Below, in pieces: positions 47,039 through 53,315 of a stretch of DNA of 64,000 nucleotides. Each line of letters begins with the position of its first letter. The stretch's first letter is position 1. The stretch spans positions 2,748,891-2,812,890 of the forward strand of contig NC_054704.1 of the NCBI RefSeq assembly GCF_016097555.1. Reading direction: 5' to 3'. The DNA is from Gigantopelta aegis. Lineage: Eukaryota > Mollusca > Gastropoda > Neomphalida > Peltospiridae. Below the pieces are notes generated by a model that was not told where the DNA came from, did not search any database, and saw only the letters and a program-made list of their open reading frames with translations. A program made the translations under genes and the position numbers.

Positions 47039-48143
47039 CAAGGCTTGGATTATTCGTTTCAAATTTCGCGAAGAGCGAAATATCAGTTGGGATTATAACT
47101 TGTAGACATTCGTGGATGCATTCGAAGACTGCTAAAATGTGCCAAACGTAAAGGCACATACGTGATAATAAATGGGTTAAGGCACAAACTAGTAACGGAT
47201 GCAAAAACTGTTTATATGTATGTTTTGTTACAGCTGTTCATAATTTTTAAAATGTGCCTTTGTGATAGTACCCACCAACAAAGCGACAAACAATATAACC
47301 ATCATATGCAACCATCTCCCGAACAAAGAAACTAATGGTTGATAATAATTTAACTAGTTTTACGGTGTTAGTATTATTATGTTGTCTAAGGAAGAACTAT
47401 CCTAATATCCGTCTAAACAAACGTATACCGAGACAAGTCTTCTTCTCTGATAACATCTATAAATGTGGGGACAAGACAAATTGAGAAGCAACTGGTATTT
47501 CCTCTAACTGATATATTACTTGCCAACTTGTTTCTCGATGCTTATGAATATGGAGCTCTGTATAATTCGGTTCAATGAAAACAAAGAAGTCTAGGTGGAA
47601 AGTTCGAAGGGGAAAAAAAACGACTGAAGGCATCAAATCAGTTTCAGACCTCGATCTATGCTGTTACAGTGCTAAGTGTTGTTGTTTAGGTTTTCACAGG
47701 TCATGTGACGTTAGGACTAGTAACAGTAGTTCGCATTTCGAGCTGGGAAAAATAATACATGTTGGAAGGTGGGAGTTTTACAGATATGGTGACGTTATGA
47801 CTAATACCAATAGCATTGCGATCTGGGGAACTAATACGTGTTGAGGGAGGGGTCATAGATATGGGGACGTAGTATCAGTCGTTATCGACTATATTATTTT
47901 CAATATCTGAGTATCCAGAAAAAAACAATCATTTATTCTTTCTGTGACGCGCCATTCTTCTATTTATTCCCGGTTGTGTGTAGTCTGTTTCTAACGGCTT
48001 GGTGATAATAGCCATTAAATGTTTTATTTTCCGTTTTGCAGATGACCAAGAAACTGGCAAGTCTTTCCGCCAACGAACACACACCTTCCATCGGTAGAGA
48101 TGGTACATCGTCACCGATGTTTGGCACCAATAATCCAGCATAA
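16371..48143 (+). CDS. KY/hillarin/LTD-1-like transglutaminase-fold protein (spliced, whole gene span)
   Basis: Proposed coding exons: 16371-16379, 17963-18085, 25525-25745, 26589-27129, 37865-38030, 41112-41386, 41676-41858 and 48042-48143. The first four are in phase with each other and give 297 residues ending at TGA 27127-27129. The last four are in phase with each other (241 residues). The N-terminal half carries a transglutaminase-like domain of the kyphoscoliosis-peptidase/hillarin/LTD-1 group, cytoskeleton-associated proteins in animals. The second half is helical. Joining the halves needs exon 4 to end before its stop. The only phase-0 GT sites there are weak (CAA|GTGAAC at 27073, CTA|GTTTAC at 27118). 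The locus is therefore either one gene of about 520 residues, one with two isoforms, or two genes. A paralogue starts at 59980. Confidence 0.6.
16385..16790. repeat. 39-bp minisatellite in intron 1, about 10 copies
   Basis: Unit GATAATCTCTTGTGGGAGGG plus TTGTGATCCATTAAGGCGT. It begins about five bases after the exon 1 donor (GTATGT at 16380). Copies vary at GGCGT/AGAGT/GGAGT and decay towards the right. Reading frames across it ([13 protein letters not shown] and its antisense) exist because 39 is divisible by three. Confidence 0.93.
17096..17341 (+). mobile_element. SINE family A (head-truncated) in intron 1
   Basis: CCGTCGGTGGGTTCACTGGG, CAGTGCACCACGACTGGTAT, GTAGGATGGTGCATATAACA and the tail with GATGATGAATAC ... 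GTGGTGTTGTTAAAA. The tRNA-like head is missing. It lies between the intron 1 minisatellite and exon 2. Confidence 0.8.
17342..17559. other. Intron 1 sequence, nothing recognised
   Basis: No repeat or gene recognised. Confidence 0.4.
17560..17875. repeat. Dispersed repeat R1, copy 1
   Basis: About 300 bases shared with 24222-24288 plus 25246-25499: GCCCGAGTTAAAC near the start, CATTTATTCATATTA in the middle, CACTACGCAT, CCCGAATATCTCTAT, and CTTGTCTCGTACGCTTATG-like at the end. It has no coding capacity. The copy at 24222 is split by a LINE piece, which confirms the unit. Confidence 0.75.
17963..18085 (+). CDS. First gene, exon 2 (YPKPEP segment)
   Basis: 41 codons, phase 0 at both ends, between ATTTGCAG and the donor GTAAGG. 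Reads [20 protein letters not shown] then a helical stretch with [18 protein letters not shown]. The paralogous exon 60272-60394 has identical length and phase and shares YPKPEP and a following basic-E-I-F motif, strong evidence for a real exon. Its role is unknown; it is a charged, Pro-rich N-terminal segment before the transglutaminase-like domain. The exon donor is the first unit of the adjacent minisatellite. Confidence 0.85.
18086..20882 (+). repeat. 20-21 bp minisatellite made of splice-donor-like units (intron 2)
   Basis: Units such as GGTAAGGTTCCGTAACGACT and GGTAAGGGTTCTGTAACGACT repeat for 2.8 kb, roughly 130-140 copies. The first unit starts at the exon 2 donor itself (TCG|GTAAGGTTCCG). 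Almost every unit keeps GGTAAG, a consensus 5' splice-site core, on the sense strand. Local higher-order blocks of several units repeat. Minus-strand open frames ([15 protein letters not shown] types) are by-products. Confidence 0.95.
20883..21435. other. Intron 2 sequence, nothing recognised
   Basis: AT-rich. Two overlapping frames of 77-87 codons show no known motif. Confidence 0.4.
21768..22090 (+). mobile_element. Two SINE fragments inside the foldback element
   Basis: First: TGTGTCGCAGGATCGAACTT, TGTTCCAACCAGTACCC, AAGCCCTGGTATGTACTATC, AAAGTGCATATAAAATACCC. Second, from about 21970: a tRNA-like head GGGGCGGAATCTAGCTTAAT, CGGTTGAACG and again TTCCAACCAGT, then a poly-C run. They match the minus-strand copy at 60484, a family A relative with a different tRNA-like head. 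Confidence 0.65.
22083..22113. repeat. Poly-C tract
   Basis: About 30 C in a row within the foldback element. Length in the assembly may be unreliable. Confidence 0.9.
22590..22632. repeat. (TA)n microsatellite
   Basis: About 21 TA units. A shorter one lies at 22512-22528. Confidence 0.9.
23867..23925 (-). mobile_element. SINE 3'-end fragment (family B)
   Basis: TGTTTTATTTAACGACGCAC, TTTTATTTACGGTTATATGG matches the 3' end of the fuller minus-strand copy at 52652. It is cut by insertion of the MITE at 23926. Confidence 0.65.
23926..24088 (+). mobile_element. Short terminal-inverted-repeat element, CAG...CTG family, 5-bp duplication
   Basis: 163 bp, ends CAGGGCCGTAGCTAG and CTAGCTACGGCCCTG, flanked by GTCTT on both sides. 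Interior G runs and a segment with TTAATAGTCTAAAAC. The copy at 40585 is the same element in the other orientation. Non-coding; the superfamily is not assigned. Confidence 0.85.
24222..25499. repeat. Dispersed repeat R1, copy 2, split by a LINE
   Basis: Left part 24222-24288 (GTAGGGTTGGCAGATTGTTT, GCCCGAATTA) and right part 25246-25499 (CATTTATTCATATTAGTATT to GTCTCGTACGCTTATG) together equal the uninterrupted copy at 17560-17875. The break falls at CCCGAAT. Confidence 0.7.
24289..25245 (-). mobile_element. LINE 3' fragment with RNase H remnant, copy 2
   Basis: Minus-strand reading gives an RNase H domain at about 25243-24965 ([34 protein letters not shown]), then a broken stretch equivalent to WVPSHxGIxGNExAD ([19 protein letters not shown]), then a segment to 24561 ending in KEGPSSSL, followed in another frame by a Cys/His tail and VRHILVEC. 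Order and motifs fit I/Nimb/Jockey-type LINEs. Several stops and frame changes are present and the expected DS of the third RNase H motif is lost, so it is dead. It is inserted into repeat R1. Confidence 0.8.
25525..25745 (+). CDS. First gene, exon 3 (start of transglutaminase-like domain)
   Basis: Begins after TATTATTGTAG and ends ATGATGAG before GTTCGT, a slightly weak donor; 221 nt, leaving two bases that complete an Arg codon with exon 4. Reads [20 protein letters not shown], then [19 protein letters not shown], the family signature for the helix that usually reads kaRAIFrWI. It ends [20 protein letters not shown]. In active relatives the catalytic Cys lies in a GVCxGYAxLF motif. The aligned position here appears to be Pro of EPSEY, so the nucleophile is missing. 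Confidence 0.88.
25746..26588. other. Intron 3, with a copy of dispersed repeat R3
   Basis: AT-rich intron. About 26068-26240 resembles 50038-50200 and 51068-51300 (R3): GCACAATGCAGAGTGGAATG, GTTCCTCGTCTATAGGAGGA, CTCCCAGACTAGTTT. Confidence 0.55.
26589..27129 (+). CDS. First gene, exon 4 (core of transglutaminase-like domain)
   Basis: Starts after CATGATTTCAG. Reads [19 protein letters not shown], then [20 protein letters not shown], the hallmark of this fold (usually HAWNAVxIxGxWRLVDxTW), then [20 protein letters not shown] and [19 protein letters not shown], the C-terminal beta region typical of KY/hillarin proteins. Catalytic His aligns with Ser and Asp with His, so a pseudoenzyme is likely. 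The open frame closes at TGA 27127-27129, inside the first, slightly diverged unit of the 84-bp minisatellite. Whether this is the real end or the exon is normally spliced earlier is not settled. Confidence 0.85.
27103..36740. repeat. 84-bp minisatellite, about 115 copies, nearly identical
   Basis: Unit includes GTTATAACGAAACCACCTTA, CAAGGTGTTTATAGATGGCT, CTACTAGTTTACAGCTGAGC and TATGAATAGTATGTCAAAG. Copies are almost perfect. Exceptions are a missing base near 31350, an extra T near 36052, a recombined unit near 35100-35130 and CAGTTGAGC variants near 35750, 36250 and 36500. The first copy overlaps the last codons of exon 4. Each unit has a stop in the exon 4 frame (TAC AGC TGA). It also contains acceptor-like TTTACAG and donor-like CAAG|GTGTTT sequences. 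Confidence 0.97.
33557..33756. other. Assembly gap of 200 N
   Basis: Exactly 200 unknown bases inside the 84-bp array, with flanks slightly out of register (ends TTACAA, resumes AAGGTG). This is a placeholder, so the true array length is unknown. Confidence 0.95.
36741..36965. repeat. Diverged edge copies of the 84-bp minisatellite
   Basis: Two degenerate, slightly longer units (AAATGTTATAACAAATCAG, CTTATCGGGTGAGTGTTTAT; CAAAGGTTATAACAAGACTA, CTTATCGGGTGAAAGTTTAT, TCTAGTAGTTTACAGTGTAG). They look like older copies outside the homogenised core. Confidence 0.8.
37130..37514. mobile_element. MITE with TTAA target duplication
   Basis: 385 bp with inverted ends AGGGACATTCCTGAGTT and AACTCGTGAATGTCCCT, flanked by TTAA at 37126-37129 and 37515-37518. 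Noncoding, AT-rich interior. A right-hand fragment of the same family is at 50431-50583. TTAA duplications occur in piggyBac and Kolobok; the AGGG start suits Kolobok better, but this is inference. Confidence 0.85.
37519..37864. other. Intron sequence, nothing recognised
   Basis: No repeat or coding signal apart from the acceptor of the next exon. Confidence 0.4.
37865..38030 (+). CDS. First gene, proposed exon 5 (helical)
   Basis: Between the acceptor TTTTACTGTTACCAG and the donor GAG|GTAAGC; 166 nt, phase 0 to phase 1. Reads [56 protein letters not shown]. Charged and amphipathic, with an L..AmkSgn...L..qve pattern similar to the next exon ([17 protein letters not shown]). The exact phase match to exon 6 supports a real exon; the link back to exon 4 is uncertain. 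Confidence 0.7.
38053..38505 (-). mobile_element. SINE family A with an internal 21-bp tandem expansion
   Basis: Minus-strand copy: tail TATAACGACACCACTAGAGC, ATTAATCATCGACTATTGGA; head side CCAGTCGTGGTGCACTGGCT, AAATAGCCCAATGGGCCCAC, CCGACCGCGCACCAAGCGGA. Where other copies have one GGGATGGTGCATAT/GTGCTATCCTG passage, this one has nine or ten copies of a 21-bp CACAGAGAGGATAGCACATAC unit (about 38200-38395), grown within the SINE. Confidence 0.88.
38610..39130. repeat. Dispersed repeat R2, copy 1
   Basis: Shared with 45631-46052: CATAATATATGATATTGGTG, GGGTAATAATCTCTTTAT, GTAAACTGTACACGCAACTT, AATTCCAGTCCGCCATTACT, TTAATTTACATCTAATTTGC. Same orientation in both places. No coding capacity. Near 38640 a short foldback (TATTATGCGAGCC/ACGAGCATAATA). 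Confidence 0.75.
39131..40584. other. Intron sequence with microsatellites
   Basis: (TA)n at about 39658-39692, 39781-39819 and 39896-39965, and (ATGT)n at 39735-39782. Otherwise AT-rich with no gene recognised; the YIYIYI frames come from (TA)n. Confidence 0.7.
40585..40744 (-). mobile_element. Short terminal-inverted-repeat element, CAG...CTG family, second copy
   Basis: 160 bp, ends CAGGGCCGTAGCTAG and CTAGCTACGGCCCTG, flanked by ATATA on both sides (40580-40584, 40745-40749). Its interior is the reverse complement of the element at 23926. A long C run is included. Confidence 0.85.
41112..41386 (+). CDS. First gene, proposed exon 6 (helical, dynein-stalk-like)
   Basis: Acceptor CTTATTTCAG, donor GAG|GTATCT; 275 nt completing the split Ala codon of exon 5. 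Reads [40 protein letters not shown], then [20 protein letters not shown]. The last motif resembles the PPPxVxxVxxAVxLLLG segment at the stalk base of dynein heavy chains, preceded by a coiled-coil-like stretch. The resemblance is from memory and weak; no AAA motor motifs are present. Confidence 0.75.
41676..41858 (+). CDS. First gene, proposed exon 7
   Basis: Acceptor TTTTGTTGTAG, perfect donor CTT|GTAAGT; 61 codons, phase 0 at both ends. Reads [60 protein letters not shown]. It continues the helical region of exon 6. The order (hydrophobic LLLG, then a leucine-rich helix, then 'D..TV.PDV') again recalls the dynein stalk helix, but is not diagnostic. Confidence 0.75.
41899..43112. mobile_element. 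Longer CAG...CTG terminal-repeat element, 5-bp duplication
   Basis: Starts CAGTCCCGTATTTAGGGAGG and ends GCTGGCTACGGGCCTG, with CTTAG on both sides (41894-41898, 43113-43117). 1,214 bp without a recognisable transposase; open frames at 42242-42538 (minus) and 42922-43302 (plus, running out of the element) have no known motif. It lies in the intron between exons 7 and 8. Confidence 0.6.
43688..43977 (+). pseudogene. Harbinger-type nuclease, N-terminal exon only
   Basis: ATG at 43688. Reads to [36 protein letters not shown], the standard N-terminal signature of HARBI1-like nucleases (RRWWVRPWLLRR..G.Y..L..EL...D...FKNFLRM). A donor follows at AG|GTAACT. The exons that would carry the DDE core are not found before the inserted SINE at about 44050 or the facing MADF gene, so the nuclease gene is incomplete. 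Confidence 0.8.
44050..44290 (-). mobile_element. tRNA-derived SINE with conserved central domain
   Basis: On the minus strand: tRNA-like head with B box GAGTTCGAATCCCGC, then GTTGCCAGTTACTTGCCGCG, GGTCGGTGAATTACTCCGAG, TACTCTGATTTCCTCGACCA and AAAACTGGCATGTCCGTAAA. The 'ctccgggtactccggtttcctc' theme is a central domain shared by metazoan SINEs that I recall from molluscs. Inserted into the Harbinger remnant. Confidence 0.75.
44482..45213 (-). CDS. MADF/Myb-like DNA-binding protein of the Harbinger element
   Basis: First exon, 244 codons, from ATG at 45213 ([15 protein letters not shown]) to a strong donor (AAA|GTAAGT) at 44481. The N-terminus is Lys-rich, then acidic. A MADF/SANT-like domain lies at about residues 78-135 ([40 protein letters not shown]). 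It is followed by a Ser/Lys-rich tail ([20 protein letters not shown]). In Harbinger elements such a protein helps the nuclease reach the nucleus and bind the ends. The frame is open throughout this exon; the next exon is not identified. It could instead be a co-opted host gene. Confidence 0.75.
45631..46052. repeat. Dispersed repeat R2, copy 2
   Basis: Equivalent to 38610-39130 with small indels (CCTAATATATGATATTGACG, GTAAACTGTACACGCAACTT, AATTCCAGTCCGCCATTACT, TTAATTTACATCTAATTTGC), same orientation. Confidence 0.75.
46145..46850 (-). mobile_element. tRNA-derived SINE family C, three clustered copies
   Basis: Three copies (about 46150-46335, 46440-46652, 46653-46850). Each reads on the minus strand from an A-box-like TAGCTCAGAAGG through TTGCGGGGGATTCGGTGCCA and a B box near GGTTCGAGTCCCAGCAACGG, to AGGATTTAATTATCCCCTGC and a simple repeat tail of TATGTA/ATACATA type. 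A further module (CTTTAACTCAGCCATATGCA, GAAACAGTGGGCAGACCTGG) follows the first copy and recurs with the copy at 56373. Tail-to-head clustering suggests repeated insertion into tail repeats. Confidence 0.75.
46979..47035. repeat. (GT)n/(TA)n microsatellite
   Basis: TGTGCGTG/GTGTGT run from about 46940, then about 28 TA units. Confidence 0.9.
47036..48041. other. End of the last intron, nothing firm
   Basis: A diffuse duplication near 47690-47880 (GTGACGTTA...GGACTAGTAA / GTGACGTTATGACTAATACC). No gene recognised. Confidence 0.4.
48042..48143 (+). CDS. First gene, proposed last exon
   Basis: Acceptor TTCCGTTTTGCAG; phase 0. Reads [33 protein letters not shown], stop TAA at 48141. A short polar tail typical of a protein C-terminus. 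Continuity of phase with exon 7 supports it. Confidence 0.7.
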   Translation: MTKKLASLSANEHTPSIGRDGTSSPMFGTNNPA

Positions 48144-48940
48144 ATTCAGCAGTGAGATGAAACTGGTTCAGTGTTAGAAGTGTGTGAACTATGAAAACGT
48201 CACGACGTATATTTCCAGTTCAGCCTACGTTGTACAGTTGGTCGTGCACCCTTGTTTCGTTATATAATTACTGTATACACTACTGACTTTCTGGTGGATT
48301 ACGATCTGCTGGGTTCTCATCCGATGAACTCGCACAAAACAAACCCTCTCAAAGTTACATTTTATACATTGTTCTTCATTAAACATATTTAAAAAAACAG
48401 GACCCTATAGTACCAAGCTATTTCTATGAAGGTGACAGAAGGCAACAGATTTCGTTTGGGTACTAGTGGCTTAAATGGTGATAAATTAGTACATGTAAGT
48501 GGTAGCCCTTCGTGTACGTATGGTCATATAGTTGAAGACGCTGAACACCTTTTTACGTTTTGGTCCATTATACAACCTCGTAGTACCCTATTTGTGTAGG
48601 CTTATTTGGTGATTCAGACCTTATGGTTCACACAAAATATTTCTATTTTTCCATCTGTTCAGAACTTTCTTATAAACAGCAAACGTTTTGAGAATAATTA
48701 ACAATTCATCACCTAAATATTTGCTCTTTTTTCCATTAATTTTCTCGTTTTTACTTTTCGTTATATTATTCTTCTTGGTAGTCATAGTGTAAATAATTAT
48801 ATATTTTTAAATTTCATTTTGATTTACAAAATATGTGTATGTGTGAAATGCAGGGAGAGGCCTTCATATAGGCATTAACCTGTTGGTCAGTCTCAAATTG
48901 CTGTATTGGGTTTCGGAATAAATATTATTTAAATCAAAAA
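48144..48940 (+). other. Probable 3' untranslated region
   Basis: Stop-rich AT-rich sequence after the last exon. Possible poly(A) signals are ATTAAA near 48377 and AATAAA at 48917-48922. Confidence 0.45.
48917..48922 (+). terminator. Candidate poly(A) signal AATAAA
   Basis: Canonical hexamer about 775 bases after the proposed stop codon, shortly before the 115-bp tandem repeat. Confidence 0.4.
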
Positions 48941-49052
48941 CTGCTTGTAATCTTTGGATATAACGCAAACAATTGTTAGCGAGAAAACCTGTAGTATTTG
49001 TGTTGTTTGAATTACCAGAATTACAGCCAGTGATGTTCTGTGATCACAGTCT

Positions 49053-49511
49053 CGTCAGTAATATCTTCTGTTAGGTGATCCTAGCTCGAGCTGTGAGAGA
49101 ATGTTGGCGAGGAGAATCACTTAACGAATGTTTTCAGACTCCCTCAAGTGTGTCCAGCCTTGTATCGTCTCAGTAATATCTTCTGTTAGGTGATCCTAGC
49201 TCGAGCTGTGAGAGGATGTTGGCGAGGAGAACCACTTAACGAATGTTTTCAGACTCCCTCAAGTGTGTCCAGCCTTGTATCGTCTCAGTAATATCTTCTG
49301 TTAGGTGATCCTAGCTCGAGCTGTGAGAGGATGTTGGCGAGGAGAATCACTTAACGAATGTTTTCAGACTCCCTCAAGTGTGTCCAGCCTTGTATCGTCT
49401 CAGTAATATCTTCTGTTAGGTGATCCTAGCTCGAGCTGTGAGAGAATGTTGGCGAGGAGAATCACTTAACGAATGTTTTCAGACTCCCGTCAAGTGTGTC
49501 CAGTCTTGTGT
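49053..49511. repeat. 115-bp tandem repeat, four copies
   Basis: Unit starts CAGTAATATCTTCTGTTAGG and includes GTGATCCTAGCTCGAGCTGT, CGAATGTTTTCAGACTCCCT. Copies begin near 49056, 49171, 49286 and 49401 and are almost identical. Confidence 0.95.
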
Positions 49512-49935
49512 CTTGTCAGTGACCGGACTGTTGGTGGCACTGGTCGTGGTGCGCCATGAACTTCCGACATTGACATTGAGTGAATGTCATCACATCTGAA
49601 TTTATTCCAATGAGCTCTGTCCTGTGCTATTTTCGATTCAGTAAACAGGCCTGGGAGTGGCAGTTTATGAAGGATGTTTTGTCCAGTAAAAGATCTCCTC
49701 GGGAGTGGTTCTCCTCCTATAGGGTCTTTCCAAAAACACGAGTTATCCGTCCTTGCCGGAACTCTCCTATATACGAGAAGAGTCGAATGAGATAGTAGCA
49801 AAACGTCCAGCAAGTATCACACAGTTATCAATAACGAGAGAAATGCCATAGAAAGCGAATTATTGTTACATTTGTCCGAATAACCGTAACGAATGGGTTC
49901 CAGGCTTTCTGCAAGCAGTAAAGTGTTTTACTATT
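49512..49935. other. Intergenic, open frames of unknown status
   Basis: Facing open frames (49490-49813 minus, 107 codons; 49580-49795 plus) lack any recognised motif. Confidence 0.35.
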
Positions 49936-50033
49936 TTGTTGGGTGGCAAACGTTTATTTACCAAATGTTTTGACACCGAACAGCCAATGATTAATAAATT
50001 AATGTGTTCTAGTGGTGTCGTTCAATAAAAGCA
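49936..50033 (+). mobile_element. SINE family A tail fragment
   Basis: ACCAAATGTTTTGACACCGA, CAGCCAATGATTAATAAATT, then CTAGTGGTGTCGTTCAATAA. Confidence 0.75.
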
Positions 50034-50037
50034 GATT

Positions 50038-50200
50038 TACGTTCGTCTATTGGAGGACAGCCACTACCGAGTATACGCTGTACTGGACAATACATCTTTC
50101 CTGCACTGCTCAGAGGACGGACACTCCTAGACTAGTTTACAACGTCAAAATTAGCACTGGACAACGCGCATTGGAATAAACATAGCTAGCTATTATGATA
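50038..50200. repeat. Dispersed repeat R3, copy
   Basis: GTCTATTGGAGGACAGCCAC, TGTACTGGACAATACATC, CTCAGAGGACGGACACTCCT, AGACTAGTTTAC; shared with 51068-51300 and in part 26068-26240. Confidence 0.6.
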
Positions 50201-50430
50201 ATCACTCATTAAATCAGTGTCAAAACAGTGATGATATCAGGTTTTCTGTGACACCCTTCATGAGTACTGCCACCACATATATCAAGTCCGTCACTCCACC
50301 TTAAACGATGAAAACATAATAAATATGAAAGAGTTTCACCAAAGAGAGGAACATGTATTTTCAAGTTCAAATTATGCAATAGCACGAGGCATCATGTTGG
50401 TCAGTGATGCATCGTATTTAATAGATACTT

Positions 50431-50583
50431 AGAAATATTAAGGCGACCAGAAACACGTTGAATATACAGACACTTTTATTCTAAACAAGAGCATGTATTT
50501 AATATGTAAGTGTAATCGTAGAAATATTTTATTAATCGGAAACATCTTACAATGCAACAAACTCGGGAATGTCCGTTTAAACT
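50431..50583. mobile_element. Right-end fragment of the TTAA MITE
   Basis: AATATTAAGGCGACCAGAAA, TCTAAACAAGAGCATGTATT, ACATCTTACAATGCA and an end AACTCGGGAATGTCCGTTTAA match the last 150 bases of 37130-37514. Confidence 0.8.
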
Positions 50584-51067
50584 ACGGCTATTTGGTATCT
50601 AATACATAATATACAAAATAAAAGGAAACGCGAATATTTAAACCTTTTTTTCATGATAAAATGAATTCGGTAAACAGCCCGTCAGAATGGGACTAAATGT
50701 TCATAAGACATTCATAATTTTAACTGACATAAACGTTAAGATTCCAGGATATTAATTTGAAATACAATAAAACAAAGTAAATTAATATTCGCCTTTAGTT
50801 TGTTGTTCAGTATATTAAGGTTGTTTCTACACTTGGTCCGCAGAGTGTGAGAGAAATCCGCTACTGCTAGTTATGTTGTGAACATAGTCACCCACAAGAA
50901 TGTCGCCACAATGTGCTAATGAATAACAATATGGAGATATTATGGTCTAATAGTAATCCATCAATAGGAAACTCGGAACAAAGAGGCTTTTTGTGGTTTA
51001 AAAAAGTATCTATTTAATACCAAACAGCGTGATGTACTTACAAATCTGAACACAGAACTGTTATCCG
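50584..51067. other. Intergenic, nothing recognised
   Basis: AT-rich, no feature seen. Confidence 0.4.
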
Positions 51068-51300
51068 TGATCAAGACCGTATTTCTGCACAATACAGAGT
51101 CGAATGGGCATTTGGCAAAATAGTGGTCGATTCCATTAATCTCTTTCTAGTGCCTCGTCTGTTAGAGGAAAGCCACTCACGAGAAGATCCTTTACTGGAC
51201 AATACAACAGTCCTGTACTGTTCAAAGAGGACTGCCACTCAGACTACTAGTTTACTAAATCAAAACCTAGCATAGGACAGGGCGCACTGGAATACACATA
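51068..51300. repeat. Dispersed repeat R3, longest copy
   Basis: GCACAATACAGAGTCGAATG, AGTGCCTCGTCTGTTAGAGG, ACTGGACAATACAACAGTCC, GAGGACTGCCACTCAGACTA. Confidence 0.6.
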
Positions 51301-51793
51301 GTTGTGATGTCATGCACTCATGAATCACTGAACACCCATAGGTTCTGTTCCGTGTCCTATCCTGTTTCTTATCTATATAAACGATGTTATTAGTGGAACG
51401 GTTTCCAACGTACGTTAGTTTGACGACGTTTGCTTGTTGAAAACCCTTGTAATATTTTAAACTCTTGATCATCAGTGCAGTAACAGTTGTGGTCTGTTAA
51501 ACTTTAGTCATAAAAACAAATTACTTTCAGTCGTAAACCTAAATTAGTAAACCATCCTAGCGTTCTGGGGACAGTGCAAGTAGGCTTATCTAAGGTTGAA
51601 ACCAAAACCTGTGCATGATCAGTTGTTTTCGTTCTTTATCTACAAAAATATACAACTCATTTATGCTCCTGATTTTCGATTACGCTGATATTGTCTGGGA
51701 TACACTATCATTTAGTATGTCCAGGATATACAATCATTTAGTATGTCCAGGATATACAATCATTTAGTATATCCAGGATACACTATCATTTCG

Positions 51794-52017
51794 CAGGGGC
51801 GTAGGCTGGGGGGGGACCGTTGAAAGCGGACTGTTTGCTTCAGCGGGGGGGGGGGGCGTCCGACCCCCCCCCCCCCCGCTGAAGCAAACGGTCCGCTTTC
51901 AGTACTAAAACACAGGTTTATAAATATGGTGCAAAAACAAAATAGAAAAAGGTCCACTTGGTTCATATTCGAAACACCCCCCACCCCCTGCCCGATCCAG
52001 ATCACGCTACGCCCCTG
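51794..52017. mobile_element. CAG...CTG terminal-repeat element with internal hairpin, 5-bp duplication
   Basis: 224 bp, ends CAGGGGCGTAG and CTACGCCCCTG, flanked by TTTCG (51789-51793 and 52018-52022). A second inverted pair inside (about 51823-51902: GAAAGCGGACTGTTTGCTTC and its partner around opposed G and C runs) forms a hairpin of over 30 bp per arm. Confidence 0.85.
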
Positions 52018-52296
52018 TTTCGTATGCTCAGTCTCTTAACACAATACTCAGTTGGATGCTCTTCGTACAGTTTACAGCGCGGAAAGCGAATTTATACCTT
52101 TATCAGAAGGGAAACATCGTTACAAACTTTGTATGTGTGAACTTTAAAATAACTTTCTTGATATTACCAATACGTCGTTTTACTGTCGAGATAAACCCAC
52201 ACCATACACGCAGACCAGCCCTGTATACAGCCAACTCTGGGTATTAGTTATTTAAATGGCTTTCAGTTTGAGTTTCCTCTTGTGACTACGAGTCAG

Positions 52297-52610
52297 AATT
52301 ACCAAATGTTTGTCACCCAGTAGTCGATGATCAATTAATCAATGTGATCTAGTGATGTCGTTAAACAAAACAAACTTTAGCTTTGTTATACCAGTTGTGG
52401 AGCACTGGGTGCAACGAGAAATAGTCCATGGGCGCACCGACGGGGATAGATTCTTCACTAGTCAATATGGCAAAAACCAAATTTGCATACGACTGATTAC
52501 ACCTGGTGCGAACAAACTTTTTCTTGCTCCAGCCAGTGCACCACGACTGGCACACCAATGTCAATGGAATGGTGAATATAAACGATCCCTTGCTACTCCA
52601 CATTCATTAC
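52297..52610. mobile_element. Jumbled SINE fragments
   Basis: Plus-strand tail (GTAGTCGATGATCAATTAAT, GATGTCGTTAAAC), then a minus-strand head piece (CCAGTTGTGGAGCACTGGGT, GCACCGACGGGGATAG), then a plus-strand middle piece (CCAGCCAGTGCACCACGACT, GGAATGGTGAATATAAACGA, TCCCTTGCTACT). It implies several insertions or a rearrangement. Confidence 0.6.
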
Positions 52611-52651
52611 TATTCGTTATTATAATATGCACTCCACATTCATTAGTATAC

Positions 52652-52950
52652 GGAAATGTTTTATTTAACGACGCACTCAACACAATTTAGTCACGGTTAT
52701 ATGGTTAAGGACCACAAAGATATTGAAAGAGGAAACCCGCTGTCGCCACTTCATGGGCTACTCTTTCCGATTAGCAGCATGGGATCTGTTATATGCACCA
52801 CCCAATAGACAAGATAGCACATACCACGGCCTTTGTCGTGGTGCACTGGCTCGAGCGAGAAATAGCCTAATGGGCCCGCTGACGGGGATAGACCCCAAAC
52901 CGACCGCGCATCAAGCGAACGCCTTACCAATGGGCTACGCCTCGCCCCTC
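52652..52950 (-). mobile_element. SINE family B, near full length
   Basis: Minus-strand copy: 3' end GTTTTATTTAACGACGCACT, then AGGAAACCCGCTGTCGCCAC, ATATGCACCACCCAATAGAC, CCACGGCCTTTGTCGTGGTG, AAATAGCCTAATGGGCCCGC and the tRNA-like head GACCGCGCATCAAGCGAACG to CTACGCC. Shares head and middle with family A but has another 3' tail. Confidence 0.82.
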
Positions 52951-53315
52951 ATTAATATACATGCACATACTTATAATGTACACACCATATTCATACACGT
53001 CACATTCATAACAATACATATAATATACACACCACATGATTTACACACCTTTCTTTATTATACATAAAACCTACACTCTGCATTCATTATGTAGCCTATT
53101 CTGCATTCCACAATTATTATTATATATACGATCTGCACTGCACATTCATTACTATACATATAAAACGGAATGTGTTGTCTAGATTATATGAATAATAATA
53201 ACTTGGAGTGCAGATTATGTGTATAACAATGAATGTGGGGTGTTGATTATAAGTATAATAATGAATGAGGAATGCAGATTATATGTATGGTAACGAATGA
53301 GGATTATAGATTATA
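52951..53315. other. Intergenic, nothing recognised
   Basis: Degenerate ATACA/CATTCAT-rich sequence that grades into the next minisatellite. Confidence 0.4.
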
